Of a DNA stretch of 64,000 nucleotides, positions 45,991 to 57,327 are shown piece by piece. Source of the DNA: Sympetrum striolatum (lineage: Eukaryota; Arthropoda; Insecta; Odonata; Libellulidae); NCBI GenBank assembly GCA_947579665.1, contig CANPUZ010000061.1:868001-932000 (forward strand), in the 5' to 3' direction. The number at the start of each line of letters is the position of its first letter. The stretch's first letter is position 1. The notes below the pieces were generated by a model that did not search any database, was not told the origin of the DNA, and worked only from the letters and a program-made list of their open reading frames with translations. A program made the position numbers and the translations under genes.

Positions 45991-48330
45991 GAGGAAATTT
46001 AAAACATCTACCAAACTCTTGGCACTGAACATGACAAAGAAGCCCACTACTACAAAGTTATTACGGGAGATTTTAATGCTCGAGTAGGTCAGCGGGAAGC
46101 TGAAGACACATACGGACTGGGCCAGAGAAATGAGTGAGGTCACCGCTTAGTAGAGTTTGCAGAATGCACCAATATTAATATAACAAATAAGTACTTTAAG
46201 AAAAATCCTACAAGGAAATGTACGAGGAGAGGTCCCAATGGAACAAAAAATGAAATAGACTACATATTGGTAAACAGACTCTACACTGTAACTTACTGAT
46301 AAGTTTTGAATAACTTCAACACTGTAATTGACCACAGAATTGTTAGATGCAGAATTAATATTAACCCCCGAATGGAACGAAAGAAGTTGGTTTCATGCAA
46401 GAAGGATGAGATAAATATCGCTAAACTATCAGATAACAAGAAGCAGTTTCAGCTGGAACTTAGAAATAGATCCTCAACACTTCAGGAGGAAGAACTCGAA
46501 ACCAAAGTTATGAAGAAAGCGCCAGAGGAAGTAGTAAGCATGCCAAGAAAACTCAAGGATAAGAAGTTTAGAGATAGAACTCGGCAAATGATGAAACAAC
46601 AGAAGGAACTGAAGAATTCAGACACTCCAAGAGATAACATCGAATATGCCGAGCTTTGCAAAGCCATCAGAGTAGAGATCAAGGAAGATGTGAGGAATTT
46701 TAATGAAAAGATTGTGCAAGAGGCCATAGAAAATAACAAGAGCATAAAGAGGGCTAGAAGATGCCTAGCAATTGGCAAAAAACAGATTTTAGCATTACAG
46801 AAAAGAGATGACACAACAACATATAACAGACCAGCAATATTGAGGACTGTAGCAGAACACTTTGGCAATCTATACAAGAAGATGGGATGTGCCGAAGAGG
46901 AAAGCCAAAGCTCACAAAATCTCCTCTCCATTCTCCCAGAAGAGGTAATGACAGCGATTAAGCAGATGAAGAAAGGGAAAGCAGGAGGAGCAGATGGGGT
47001 GTTGGTGGAGTATCTGAAAGCTGGTGGAACAGAGATTGCTAATGTTTTAGCACAACTATTCAGAAATTGTCTAAAACAAGGAACGATTCCCAAGGAATGG
47101 AACCACACAAGGATTGCCCTTCTGCACAAGAAAGGAAGCAAAGAATATTTGAAGGACTATCGCCCCATTAGCCTCCTTCCGGTTGTCTATGAAACATTCA
47201 TGAGGATAATAACTGAATGTCTTAAGATGACCCTGTCTTCAGCACAGCCTAGAGAACAAGCGGGATTCCGGAAAGGCTTCAGCACTATGGACCACATCCA
47301 CACACTACAGGAAATTATTAACAGAACGAATAAGTACGAGATGCCACTCGTCCTCTGCTTTGTGGATTACGAACAGGCCTTCGACTCGGTAAGTACCTCC
47401 TCCACTCTGAAAGCTCTGAAGAATCAAGGAATAGATTCTGATTACATCCGTCTCTTGCGCAGTGTCTATGAGAATGCCACAGCTTATGTAATGCTTCATG
47501 AAGAGACTGATGAATTCAAGATTGAGAAAGGAGTTAGACAAGGTGACAGTTTATCCCCCATCTTGTTTACAGTCATTTTAGAAGAAGTTTTTAAAACCCT
47601 TGATTGGGAAGAGAAGGGCTTAAGAGTAAATGGGGAGTACATCAGTCACCTCCGTTTTGCAGATGATATAATTCTCTTTGCAGCTAAAGCAGAAGATCTA
47701 CAGAAGATAGAACTCTAAACCTCTGAATGTTTGTTTGGAATACACATACCTGGGACAACTTGTAACAACAGGAGAGCAAAACAGGATTAATGAAGTAAAC
47801 AGAAGAATGAAACTTGGCTGGAGCGCAATTGGTAGGAACTCACACATTCTGAAGTCAATAATGCCAATGGTTTTGAAGAGGAAAATCTTCAACCAATGCA
47901 TTTTACCAGTCCTGACCTATGGAAGTGAAACTTGGGTGTTAAATGCTGCAATAACCCAGAGACCTCCGACAACGCAAAGGAGCATGGAACGCGGTATGCT
48001 GGGAATCACAAGAAGAGACAGGAAACGAAACACTTGGGTGAGACTGATGACTGGAGTTACAGACATCAGATATAAGATAAGATTACTTAAATGGAGGTGG
48101 GCTGGCCATATTGCGAGAAGAAATGACAAGCGTTGGACATCTGCAGTTCTCAACTGGATACCAAGAGATGTGAAGAGACCAAGAAGAAGACCTGTGGGCA
48201 GGTGGAATAGAGACATCATCAAGTACTTAGGAGTAACGTGGCAACGAGAAGTTCAGGACGGAGAAAATTGGAAAGTACTTGGGGAGGCCTACATCCGACG
48301 AGGAATTGAAAATCGATGATGATGATGATG
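45991..48330 (+). pseudogene. RTE-clade LINE copy C (longest RT frame)
   Basis: The endonuclease tail (VITGDFNARVGQ) is followed by frame breaks near 46130-46300. One 470-codon frame (46306-47718) then spans linker and RT, with QMKKGKAGGADGVLVEYLKA, REQAGFRKGFSTMDHIHTLQ, FVDYEQAFDSVS, RQGDSLSPILFT and HLRFADDIILFA. The frame closes right after EDLQKIEL as in A. The C-terminal domain is 47735-48319 (YGSETWVLN, RWAGHIARRNDKRW, PRRRPVGRWNRDI), then a GAT repeat. The stretch between palm and C-terminal domain is missing in all three copies, so none could act alone. Confidence 0.85.
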
Positions 48331-48360
48331 ACATCTGGAGAAACATCTATATATAATAGA
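48331..48360 (-). mobile_element. Helitron 5' terminus abutting the next Helitron (C)
   Basis: Head-to-tail junction at 48360/48361, as at 24593 and 37050. Confidence 0.7.
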
Positions 48361-49485
48361 CGAGTAAGAGTTGCTTGCATTGAGTTTCAATGTTATCGGT
48401 AATAGTTCAAAATAATTTTCAAAATCGCAGCATTTTCTTTTCTTTGTAATGCCTGGTGTCAAACCAAGGGACTATTGGCTGATGTGAATAGACAAAATAA
48501 CTTGTTAGGAACCGATCTTAATTAATGCAAAATTTGAAGTCCATATCATACTGGGAAGGTCCTGAAATAAGACTCCATTATCCCCATCTTAAATGCATTG
48601 GGTAATGTAAATGGCCCTCTGGGATCGAACCAGGGACCATCGAGGAAATCTAAAACCTGTTTTCAAATGTATCTATGATCTCAAACTATATGCCTGATTT
48701 CAAGGTTCTACAACATTGGGAAGGGGTTCAAAAATATTCTTAAATGTACGATATGTTACTTATAGTAGAGACGACTGGTGTCGAACCCAGGACATACAGG
48801 CAGCTGTGAATGCACAGTATGACTTGTTAGGACCTGATCTTATTTAATGCAAAGTTTCAAGTCGATATGATGCCGGGAAGTACCTAAAATTTGTTTCCGT
48901 TATCTCCGTAAGAAATGCATTGAGGAATGTAAATGGCCCTCTGGGATCGAACCAAGGACCAGCAGGGAATCGCTAAAATTAGATTATGAAATATATTCAT
49001 GATCTCCAACTTCATGCCGAATTTCAAGTTTCCATGCCATCGGGAAAGGGTCCAAAAAAAAAATCATTAAAATCGCCTCAATACATTTTAAGTGTGAGAT
49101 TTTTGTCCTGACCTAGCATCGAACCGTGGATATTCTTTGAAGCCTTTCTTTTAGAATTTCATAAGATATATACGGCTTCTTGCAATATCTCGAATACCAC
49201 CTCTCTACTTTTTCGGAAGAGCTAAAAAAATTTCAAAAATCTCTACCATGTATTTTATCTTCGTGAAGAAAATCAGGACTAAGGGGCCTTCCAGAATCGA
49301 ACCCATGACACTGAGGTTCAAAGTTGGTGGTGTTTTTTTTCTGGTTTTTACACTTAATGGACACTACATCGTAAAAATTTCAAGTCGGTGGCACTTGTGG
49401 AACAGGGTTAGAATTTTGATCCCCATTGAGTGAGTGAGTGTATATATATCTAGGTATATATGGAGAAGCGTCTATATATAATAGA
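48361..49485 (-). mobile_element. Helitron-like element H5 (third copy), complete
   Basis: Both termini present, near-identical to 24594-25719. Confidence 0.75.
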
Positions 49486-49487
49486 TA

Positions 49488-49974
49488 TCTATTATACATA
49501 GAGGCTTCTCCGGTTTTTATTCATGTACCTATATAGATAGATAGGATACTAATTCACAGGCTAAACCACAAGCGTCATTGACTTGAAATTTTTTCGACCT
49601 ATCGGCTATGACGTGACCAGTAATTATTAAGTGACCGTAACTGCCAGAAATTTGCGATTTTGAACCTCAGTGTCATAGGTTTGATTCGAGAGGGCCCCAA
49701 AGTCCCGATTTTTTCCGTTTAAATGTATTGCATTTATTTTTTGGAACTAAAAAAAAATACTTCCCAGATAGGTAGAGAATTAAAACTCAAGGAGCCAATA
49801 GACATGGTCAGGATCTATTCATAAAATTAATTATTTTTACAGAAAATAATCTAGGTTCGATGCTAGGACGATGCAAAAAACGGCCGTTTAAAATACATTG
49901 AGGTAGTTTTTCATTATTTTTTTCATGCGCTTATCGAAATGATAGGAAGTTCTTGCTTATATGGAAGATGTATA
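49488..49974 (+). mobile_element. Helitron-like element H6 (third copy), truncated at TTAA
   Basis: Starts TCTATTATACATAGAGGC and ends at TTAA 49975-49978, the left target copy of piggyBac P2. Confidence 0.7.
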
Positions 49975-50451
49975 TTAACCCTTCAAGGACTGACATTTCA
50001 ATATGGGAACGGACTGCAGCTGGGTTCTCTAGGTAGCTAAACAATATCTTGAGTGTCATAATATGGTCAGTAAATGTTATTTTGTGGGCTAAGAGGGTCC
50101 TTAGTTTCATTTGATTTTTGGCGCAGTTAAGTCAAGGGAAATATTTCTTGTGATTTTTAGAAAAACAGGGAATTTTTGAGATGGATCCTTCTGGCAACAA
50201 ATTTTTTAAAAAGTAATAATAATAATAAATATTTTAAGTTTTACTGTTTTTAATCTAAAGTAGTCTTTTGCTTGTATAACTTTAGTATGATGTTCTAATC
50301 ATCCAAAGAAATGAAATAGAGCAGAATTTGAGGTTATTTGTTGTTGTTATAACTTTGTTTATTGATGCGTTCCCATATGGGCACTTCAGGCCTTCCCACT
50401 ACTACGTGACTTCCTCGCCGATGGCTGTCAAGGAAAGCTGTATATTGTATA

Positions 50452-51562
50452 CGAGTAAAATGTAGCTTGCATACTGCAAGCAGATCGACAACACTAATTT
50501 CTTATCGGCATCATATCGGGACGGTCCTCAAAAGAAAAAAAAAAAGGATTGAAAATATTCTTAGAATTCGCTTCAATTTAATGGTCTGGCATCAAACCCG
50601 GGACTTCCTGGTGATACTTACTATGCAGCACAACAGAAGATCACCATCTCTAACTATATATGAAAATTCAAGCTGAAATATTGGCTGCAACTGCCTCAAA
50701 CTATGTTCTACTTTTCACGAATGTAAATGGCTCTCTGGATTCGAACAAAGGATCTTGGAAATCTAAAACATGATTTTGAAATGTATCTATGATCTCTGTG
50801 TATATGCAGAATTTCAAGTTTGAATATTATTGGGAAAGGGTTCAAAATAATTCTTAAAAATCGGATAAGTTACTGATTGAAGAGACTCCTGGTATTCACC
50901 CAGGACATATTGGTAGCTGTGAATGCACAGTTAGATTTGTAAGGACTTGATCTTATTTTATGCAAAGATTGAAGTCGATATCATTCCGGGAAGTACCTAA
51001 AATTTGTTTCCGTAATCTCTATAAGAAATGCATTGAGGAATGTAAATAGCTCTCTGGGATCGAACCAAGGACCATCAGCGAATATGTAAAATTTGATTAT
51101 GAAATATATTTATAATGTCTAACCCCATGCTGAATTTCAAGTGGTCCAAAAAAAATCTTAAAAATCGCCACAATACATTTTAAACGGCCGATTTTTGCCC
51201 CGACCTAGCATCGAACCATGGACAATATTCGAAAATGTCCTTTTGATTTTCGTTGGATATGCACGGCTTCTAGCAATCATTCGAATTTCATTTCTCTCCT
51301 TTTACGGGAAGTGCCTCGAAAAAATTTTCGAAAAATCCCCTCCATGTATCCTTATGGAGAAAATTGTGTCTTTGGGGCCTTCTGGAATCGAAACTATGAC
51401 AACTAAGTTCAAAGTCGGATTTTTTCTGGAGGTTACACGTTATGGCCAATATGTCGTAAAAATTTCAAGGCAGTGGCACTTATGGAGCATGGTTAGAATT
51501 TTGATCCCCTATGAATGAATGTATATATAGGTATATCCGGAGAAGCGTCTATATATAATAGA
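50452..51562 (-). mobile_element. Helitron-like element in P2, complete
   Basis: It lies between A (50451) and T (51563), with 3' end CTACATTTTACTCG, hairpin GCTTGCATACTGCAAGC and TC 5' end at 51562. It is the intact version of H1 and of the H7 fragments. Confidence 0.8.
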
Positions 51563-52917
51563 TTAGAGAATATTTTGCAACATAAGACATTATTTTTGGT
51601 GGAATAAAGTTAAGAATTATTTCAGTTTTAAGTTGTGACAAGAAGACTATGGATATTATTATGTATTTTTATGAACTAAATCTCGGAAAATCTAAAATTA
51701 TATAGTAGAAGCTGCAACAACAAATAATAGCAAATGTCTATTGTGTTAGATATTCAAATCCTTTCAAATTTTATAAGCTTCACATAAAGATGATATCATT
51801 AGAGGTGTTATATTTTCTATTCAGGAAAAACATAAGTTTTCAGGAGTCCACTTCACTGAAGGAGGCTCTCCGAATCCTTGCCGAGGATGAAGAAAGTGAA
51901 GTAGATGTTACTGATTTCTTCATTTCTCCAACAGAAGAAAATGAGTAAACTGATGAAGAAACGGCTGATGAAGATGAGGAAAGATAAGTTGACAATTTCA
52001 CTGGCAAGCAAATGAGGGCACAAGCTGAAATTCGGTTGGCAACCAACGAAAGAATCGGTGCTGGAGGAAACGAATTGGCAAAAATAATCAGTGTAGAGAA
52101 AATGGATAAAGAGCAGCATTGAGTGCACGGGAAGTTTTTCTGAAGCAGATTACTGTTCATACTCTAAACTTAGCTGCATCTAATTGTAAGAGCTCTTCAT
52201 CGATGACGATTTCGTCGCATTAATAGTGGAACAAAGTGAGAATTACGCCCGATTTCTTAATTGCCCCAGTCCACAAATTACAGCAGAGGAGATGCGAGCC
52301 TTCATTGGTATTTTGATTGTCTTTGGATACAACGTTCTTCTGGGAAAAAATATTACTGGGACGCGAAAAAGGATGTACATATTGAATTGCATAATGGAGC
52401 GATGAGAAGGGACTTATTCTTCAAAATAATGAGGTTTTTACACTTAGCGGATAATACTAAGTTAGACAGTCAAGCGATGGGTTCTACAAAGTCTGGCCGA
52501 CGATGAAAAGGATTACACAGAGATGGATGCAGCATTTGGTGCCTTCCCAGTTCTTAGATTGTGGAGGAGAGATGATCAGATACTACGGAAGACACAGCTG
52601 CGAGCGATTTAGTAGAGGTAAACCGATACCATTCGGTTATAAGTCTGAACTCTGATGCTGGATACTCGTTAATTTTAATTTCTACCATGGGAGAATTCTT
52701 TCAGTAAAATAAAACATGAAGAAGCGGTTGGAAGAGCATGAGCTCCTCTTCTCACTATGCTGGAGAAAATAGCTAAAAAGGAATTACAGTACAGCATATT
52801 CTTTGATAATCTTTTTACAGAATACATTTATTTTTATAGAATACATTTATTTTTATCTATGTTCATTTGAAGTAGTATGTGAAATAATATAATAGCATTA
52901 ATTTATTTTACTGAATA
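51563..52917 (+). pseudogene. piggyBac transposase, N-terminal and catalytic part (P2), dead
   Basis: Same pieces as 10112-11447: an acidic start with an extra stop (FFISPTEENE then TAA), LPQSTNYSRGDAS in the wrong frame of the AEEMQAF block, WDAKKDVHIELHNGAMRRDL, FFKIMRFLHLADN, GGEMIRYYGRH and KPIPFGYKSEL. A 19-bp segment (GAATACATTTATTTTTATA-type) is duplicated near 52820, after the LFT motif. The catalytic DE position reads GE as in P1, so the loss preceded the duplication of the locus. Confidence 0.8.
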
Positions 52918-53682
52918 TCTATTATATATAGATTCTTCTCTCGATTCATTCATATATATACCCAGATAGGACACAAGCGTCATTGACTTGATATTTTTGT
53001 GACCTAATGGCCATAACGTTAAACAGCCAGAAAAATTGCGACTCCGAATCTCACTGTCATAGGTTCGATTCCAGAGGGCCCCAAAGTCCCGATTTTTTCC
53101 ATTCAAATGCATTGCTTAGATTTTCAGGAATTTTTAAAAAATACTTCCCGGATATGTAGAGAATCGAAACTCCAGGAGCCTTTATTTATGATCATGATCT
53201 ATCGATAACATTAATGACTTTCCCAGAAAATATCCCGGGTTCGATGATAGGACGATGCAAAAATCTGTCATTTAAAATACATTGAGGTAGTTTTTCATTA
53301 TTTTTTTGATGCACTAAACGAAATGATAGGAAGTTCGTGCTAGTCTAGAAGATGTATAGTAAGAATTAGTTTAAGAAAATAAATAGATAAGACCGTACTG
53401 TTCGTGGGTTCGGTGCACATCGAGCACATTAACATTTCTCTCATAAGGAATATAAGAGAAAAGTAGGACGCCGTTTGAGGCAGTTGCAGCCAATATTTCT
53501 GCTTGAGTTTTCCCATATAGTTAGAGACGGTGATCTTCTGTAGTTCTGCATAGTAATTACCACCAGGAAGACATGGGTTCTATGCTGGACGGAGAAATTG
53601 CAGCTAATTTAAAAAATATTTTCAGTACTTTTTCTACTTTTGAGGACCCCCTCGATATGATGTCGACTTGAAATTTGTGTTA
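52918..53682 (+). mobile_element. Helitron-like element splitting the P2 transposase, 3' truncated
   Basis: Counterpart of H2 at 11448-12205: TC start after A (52917), the same orientation, the same insertion point within the transposase and the same truncated 3' side. Confidence 0.7.
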
Positions 53683-54430
53683 TCAACATGCTTATTGCCA
53701 CATTTGAAAAGATGTGGCTACAACGGAACTGGGCGAATCAGAAAGAACCGGATTCCGAAAGATTGTCCGCTACCACCAAAAAATGATCTAAAAAAGGAGG
53801 AGAGTGGAAAGAGCATCACAGCTATTTCTACATGCGAAGGAATAGGAATCACTAAATGGCTGGACAATTTGGTAATTGTGGCAGCTTCAACAGCGTATGG
53901 AGTTATGCTGTTGATGAAAGCTAAAAGATTTTATAGGAAACAAAAGAAAATTATTCTGCTTCCATAACCCTGCGTCATATCCAAGTATAATAAGCATATG
54001 GGTGGAACAGACCAAATTCAAGAACACGTAAATTCACCGCATATTGGTAAGATGTGATTTATATAAATCATTTACAACTCAGAGAATCGAATATTAATAT
54101 TAAAGGGAATCCTCAGATCCAAGGACAAAATTAGAGTTTAGACGGGAGATTGCTGTGGTGTACTTTCTTCAGAACAAGACGGAATAAAAACCATCAGGTG
54201 GACGACTCAGCAAGGCTTCCACGTCAAAAACTGGCTCCACGCTAGAGTTGCGGTATGATCATTTAATCGGTGACATACCGCAAAACAAGGGAAAATGCTG
54301 CACATACCAAGAGTGCGAGAGTCGTGGGAGAACAATGCGTAACAAGTGCGATGTTGGGCTCTGTGTATAATGCTATACAAAGTACTTAACAAAATAATTA
54401 TAAAATAAAAACTTATATCTTCCAAGAAAA
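53683..54430 (+). pseudogene. piggyBac transposase, C-terminal part with cysteine-rich domain (P2), dead
   Basis: TCLLPHLKRCGYNG, NRIPKDCPLPPKNDLKKEES, WLDNLVIVAAS and YNKHMGGTDQIQEH are present. Unlike P1 it continues to the C-terminal cysteine-rich zinc domain at about 54285-54410: GKCCTYQECESRGRTMRNKC and DVGLCV, where a TAA stands before CYTKY. This domain binds the transposon ends in studied piggyBac transposases. Frame changes and the stop make it non-functional. Confidence 0.75.
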
Positions 54431-54687
54431 ACAATTTCATACAATATTGTTTTTAATTAAATAAGATTTTTTGAAATAAAATGCTTTTTTTGAATTTCAT
54501 CATGGCGCGCGTAATAGTAGAAGTGGGAAGGAGTGACGTGCCCATTTGGGAACGGGCATTTGCAACGAACCTATTATTGCTAACTTTTTTTAAACAATTT
54601 TCTCTTGTTAATTTAGGTCATATGAATACCAAAATACTAACATTAGGGTAATTTTTCAGAAAAGATAATTCTCGTCCTTGGAGGGTT

Positions 54688-54750
54688 AATGAGCTACCCT
54701 CAAGCGTAAGAAATACTTTCGAAACCTTCCAGAATGTCTTTCATGACTGA
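54688..54750 (+). pseudogene. LINE ORF2 C-terminal tail
   Basis: Right after the piggyBac TTAA the sequence reads NELPSSVRNTFETFQNVFHD and a stop, the ending typical of Jockey/CR1-group ORF2 proteins (W/FN.LP..VR...F..F). The piggyBac thus sits in a LINE; the N-terminal side of that LINE is not adjacent on the left. Confidence 0.65.
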
Positions 54751-55556
54751 ATTTCACTAAATCTACTCTACTCCATTGACGAATTCTTAAATATGAATAT
54801 CAGCATCGTTTAACTCTTTAGCCAATGTAAATAACATTATGTTCTCTCTAATTTAATATACTGTATAATTTTGTTCACAAAATTGCAAAATATGACAAAA
54901 ATAAGTTGTGTAAAATCACAAACTAATTTAAACGAGTGAAAAACAAAGGCTTTCAATCAGTTAGAAACTCTTCCTTCACATAAATATACTTCCATCTTAA
55001 AATGTTACCATCAAAATATCCTTAAATTCTAAATAGAATACTAATAGACGATACTACAATTACAGCATAAACAAATTAACAGTCATAATCACCGTTGATG
55101 CATTACCGGAAATACAACATTGTTTTCGAGATGAAATCATGATATGTGAAATTATTCCTCACATATTATCAGATGCACAAACAATTATAATCCACAATGG
55201 CATTATAACTGAACTTATAAAAAAACTAACTTGAATTGCATATAATGACGACAATTTGATCAACACGAGAAACTATTAGCTAAGACCTCATGTCTACAGA
55301 TGTCATAATAATTGCAAATAATCTGCAGAAAACACATACATCATTCAAACACCTTAAATATTAACTAAAAAGCAAACTGAGCTTCTCTAAATTGCATCCT
55401 AATCAGCTAAAAGAACAATGAAGTTATTTTTTAACGTATTGGCTACGGTAAAAACATCGTAAAAACTAAGCAATATACTCACCGAGTTTGCTTTCGAACA
55501 AAAAAGATCGATTTCGCAATATTTTCCAGAAAATCAATTAACGGGATCATACTTAC
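54751..55556. other. Spacer or intron, no gene seen
   Basis: AT-rich, lies downstream (minus strand) of the E2F-like exon. A good donor-like ACTCG|GTGAGT occurs on minus at about 55482, but no exon can be fitted to it and no further E2F exon is found. Confidence 0.5.
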
Positions 55557-55666
55557 TTCCATTGTATACTGTTCTTAGACTTCTTCTCTATTAGCCCAAT
55601 GCCTTCCCATACGTTCGTAATTTCATATATACGTCTCTTCTGACGAACTGCCAGCATATCAGCTGC
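55557..55666 (-). pseudogene. E2F-family DNA-binding domain, second exon
   Basis: On the minus strand AG|GCAGCTGATATG opens an exon that reads AADMLAVRQ, then [20 protein letters not shown] and SKNSIQWK, and ends in AA|GTAAGT. This is the recognition helix and beta-wing of the E2F winged-helix domain; the closest remembered pattern is the E2F4/5 group ([15 protein letters not shown]). Two normally near-invariant residues differ: Asp to Glu in RRIYD and Leu to Trp in NVLEG. This exon has no stop. It joins in phase 0 to the exon at 56053-56157. Confidence 0.8.
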
Positions 55667-56052
55667 CTCCGATGAAAAATAACATTATAACCCACGTTAA
55701 TCATGTATATTTACCACAATTTGAAGCCAAGCCGTAATATACTACATTGATGTACATCTTATACTCGAATGGTAAACTATGCGATGCAGCATTGCTAACA
55801 ATAGGACATTATTATTGCCAAAACACGATCCGGGGCCGAAAGTTTCGATTTAAAACACACAAAATATGATTATTTCACATTTTATACACATTAGTAGAGA
55901 TAGTTGATCGATTAAATTAGTTGCAATCCGAAACATGTGCCGAATGACTCACTGAGAACTTTGTAACGACCGCGGCTAGTTTCTCTCACTCCCTCGACGA
56001 AATAAACCCGAGGTAGAAAAGAATTACACAGCCAACTCGCACGTTTACTCAC

Positions 56053-56157
56053 GATTTAGAGGTCCAAAAATCCATTTTTGGCTTTCTACAGCAGGGAGGC
56101 GGAGCGGATAGTCAACAATCCGAGAGATTTTTCAAACCTTCTCTGCTGGTTGTCAGC
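56053..56157 (-). pseudogene. E2F-family DNA-binding domain, first exon, with two nonsense codons
   Basis: The minus-strand frame reads ADNQQRRFEKSLGLLT, then IRSASLL, a TAG (56086-56088), KAKNGFLDL, a TAA (56056-56058) and Ile before a strong donor ATC|GTGAGT. E2F proteins have RYEKSLGLLTTKFVSLLQ and a GVLDLK block here, so the TAG replaces the conserved Gln and the TAA a conserved Lys. Other changes fall in the TTKFV core. The start at 56157 assumes the acceptor AAAG|GCT; no initiator Met is seen, so an upstream exon is needed. Splice signals and reading phase with the next exon are intact, which indicates a decayed spliced gene rather than a processed copy. Dimerisation and transactivation exons are not found in the window. 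Confidence 0.75.
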
Positions 56158-57327
56158 CTTTTCTCCAACAAAAGTTTACGAAGGGGTACGCAATATCGAT
56201 GCTCGAATGTTTGCCTTTGGGCCGAATTTCAAATTAAAATCTATTAGGCCAAAGAGAACAAAAAACAACCATTAAAACAAAAGGCATTAATATGAAACGT
56301 AATAATAACAGTTTTTATTTTCAGGTATCGAGTTAAGGAATTCCGTCATCCCTCTAGTCACAAGTATGTCCGATAAATTCACTAGAAATTGTATTTGAAG
56401 TATGTTAATCATCTTGTAATTTTACAATTTTAAGGCTACCAAATCACATAATAACTAATTATCGAAGAAAATTATAACCTCAGAAATTTGCATTTTGGTT
56501 TCATCGAAAGAAAGCATACGTATGCTTTGTTTACGTTGTACCTTATCTTCTGATACCCCTCTCGATTTCACAGAACCATTGATTTTTATTTAATTGGGGA
56601 AAGAATTGGACTGTACAAATTAGCTCATCAGTTTGAACACTTTTTAAAAGATAATGAGCATTAACGATGCCATATTTAGTATTTAACGCCGTTGAATTTA
56701 ATCTACTTCAATATTCCCCGTAGAGAATCAACGGGCGTTTCAGCTAGTTAGGATGTAAACACTTATTCCACATTTAACTGAGATATATTCTTAACTAAAA
56801 AAATAAAAATGAACTGAAAACTATTTACAGACGTTTGCGATATATTATTTTCAAGTATCAGTTCATAACTCGTCAAACATTATTAGCCCTTGAAAGTTTA
56901 CAGAAAACTTCGTTTCGTGCTAGCCGCCTTAAAAGGTTCTTTCAAGCTTATGTGCGTCTAAAAGCAATGTAGGCGAACAACAAGCCCATTCGGCGGAATA
57001 CCAAAGTAATATTAATCTTCTTATTTTATTACCGTTTTGATAAAAATTCTAAGTAAATATTTCTTATTTCGTCAAACTAAAATCTATATAATTGCACTTT
57101 TGACAGCAGCCGGAAATAGATTTTCATTGGATGAGTCGCCGGCATTGCAAGCCCAGTATTGTGTCTTCCTCTCAAGCGCTTGTCGTGTCTGGATCTAATA
57201 TGTGTTCTGGTGTAATATTTCTGATACAATAAGATTTGTATCGGTGATAAGCACGGATATTGTTTATTATAATTCAAAACTTAGAGAGTCATATATTGGC
57301 TTCCACTATATTTTATCCTTCCCGAAG
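56158..57327. other. Spacer between divergent E2F remnant and ZAD gene
   Basis: No further exon is recognised. It must contain the 5' region of the ZAD gene and possibly a 5' exon of the E2F gene. An ATTGG (inverted CCAAT) lies near 57125. Confidence 0.45.

Larger units (their letters stand above)
39455..50765. repeat. Tandem array unit C (about 11.3 kb)
   Basis: Same part order as A and B. Its right edge does not end in the filler but runs on into complete piggyBac P2, so C retains the original right flank. Confidence 0.85.
49979..54685 (+). mobile_element. Full-length piggyBac element P2 (4.7 kb) with two nested Helitrons
   Basis: TTAA stands at both ends (49975-49978 and 54686-54689). 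The left terminus CCCTTCAAGGAC pairs with the reverse complement of the right terminus, CCCTCCAAGGAC. Subterminal GTTCCCATATGGGCAC (about 50370) and GTGCCCATTTGGGAAC (about 54542) are inverted relatives, like the internal repeats known in piggyBac. Inside lie transposase pieces, Helitron 50452-51562 on minus and Helitron 52918-53682 on plus. Left flank is Helitron H6, right flank a LINE tail. Confidence 0.85.

Noticed and set aside
55482..55500. A further E2F exon before the donor-like GTGAGT
   Set aside because: The only acceptor nearby would make an 8-nt exon, and the translation matches nothing in E2F.
56078..56275. Plus-strand 65-aa ORF
   Set aside because: It is antisense to the E2F first exon, which has recognisable homology.
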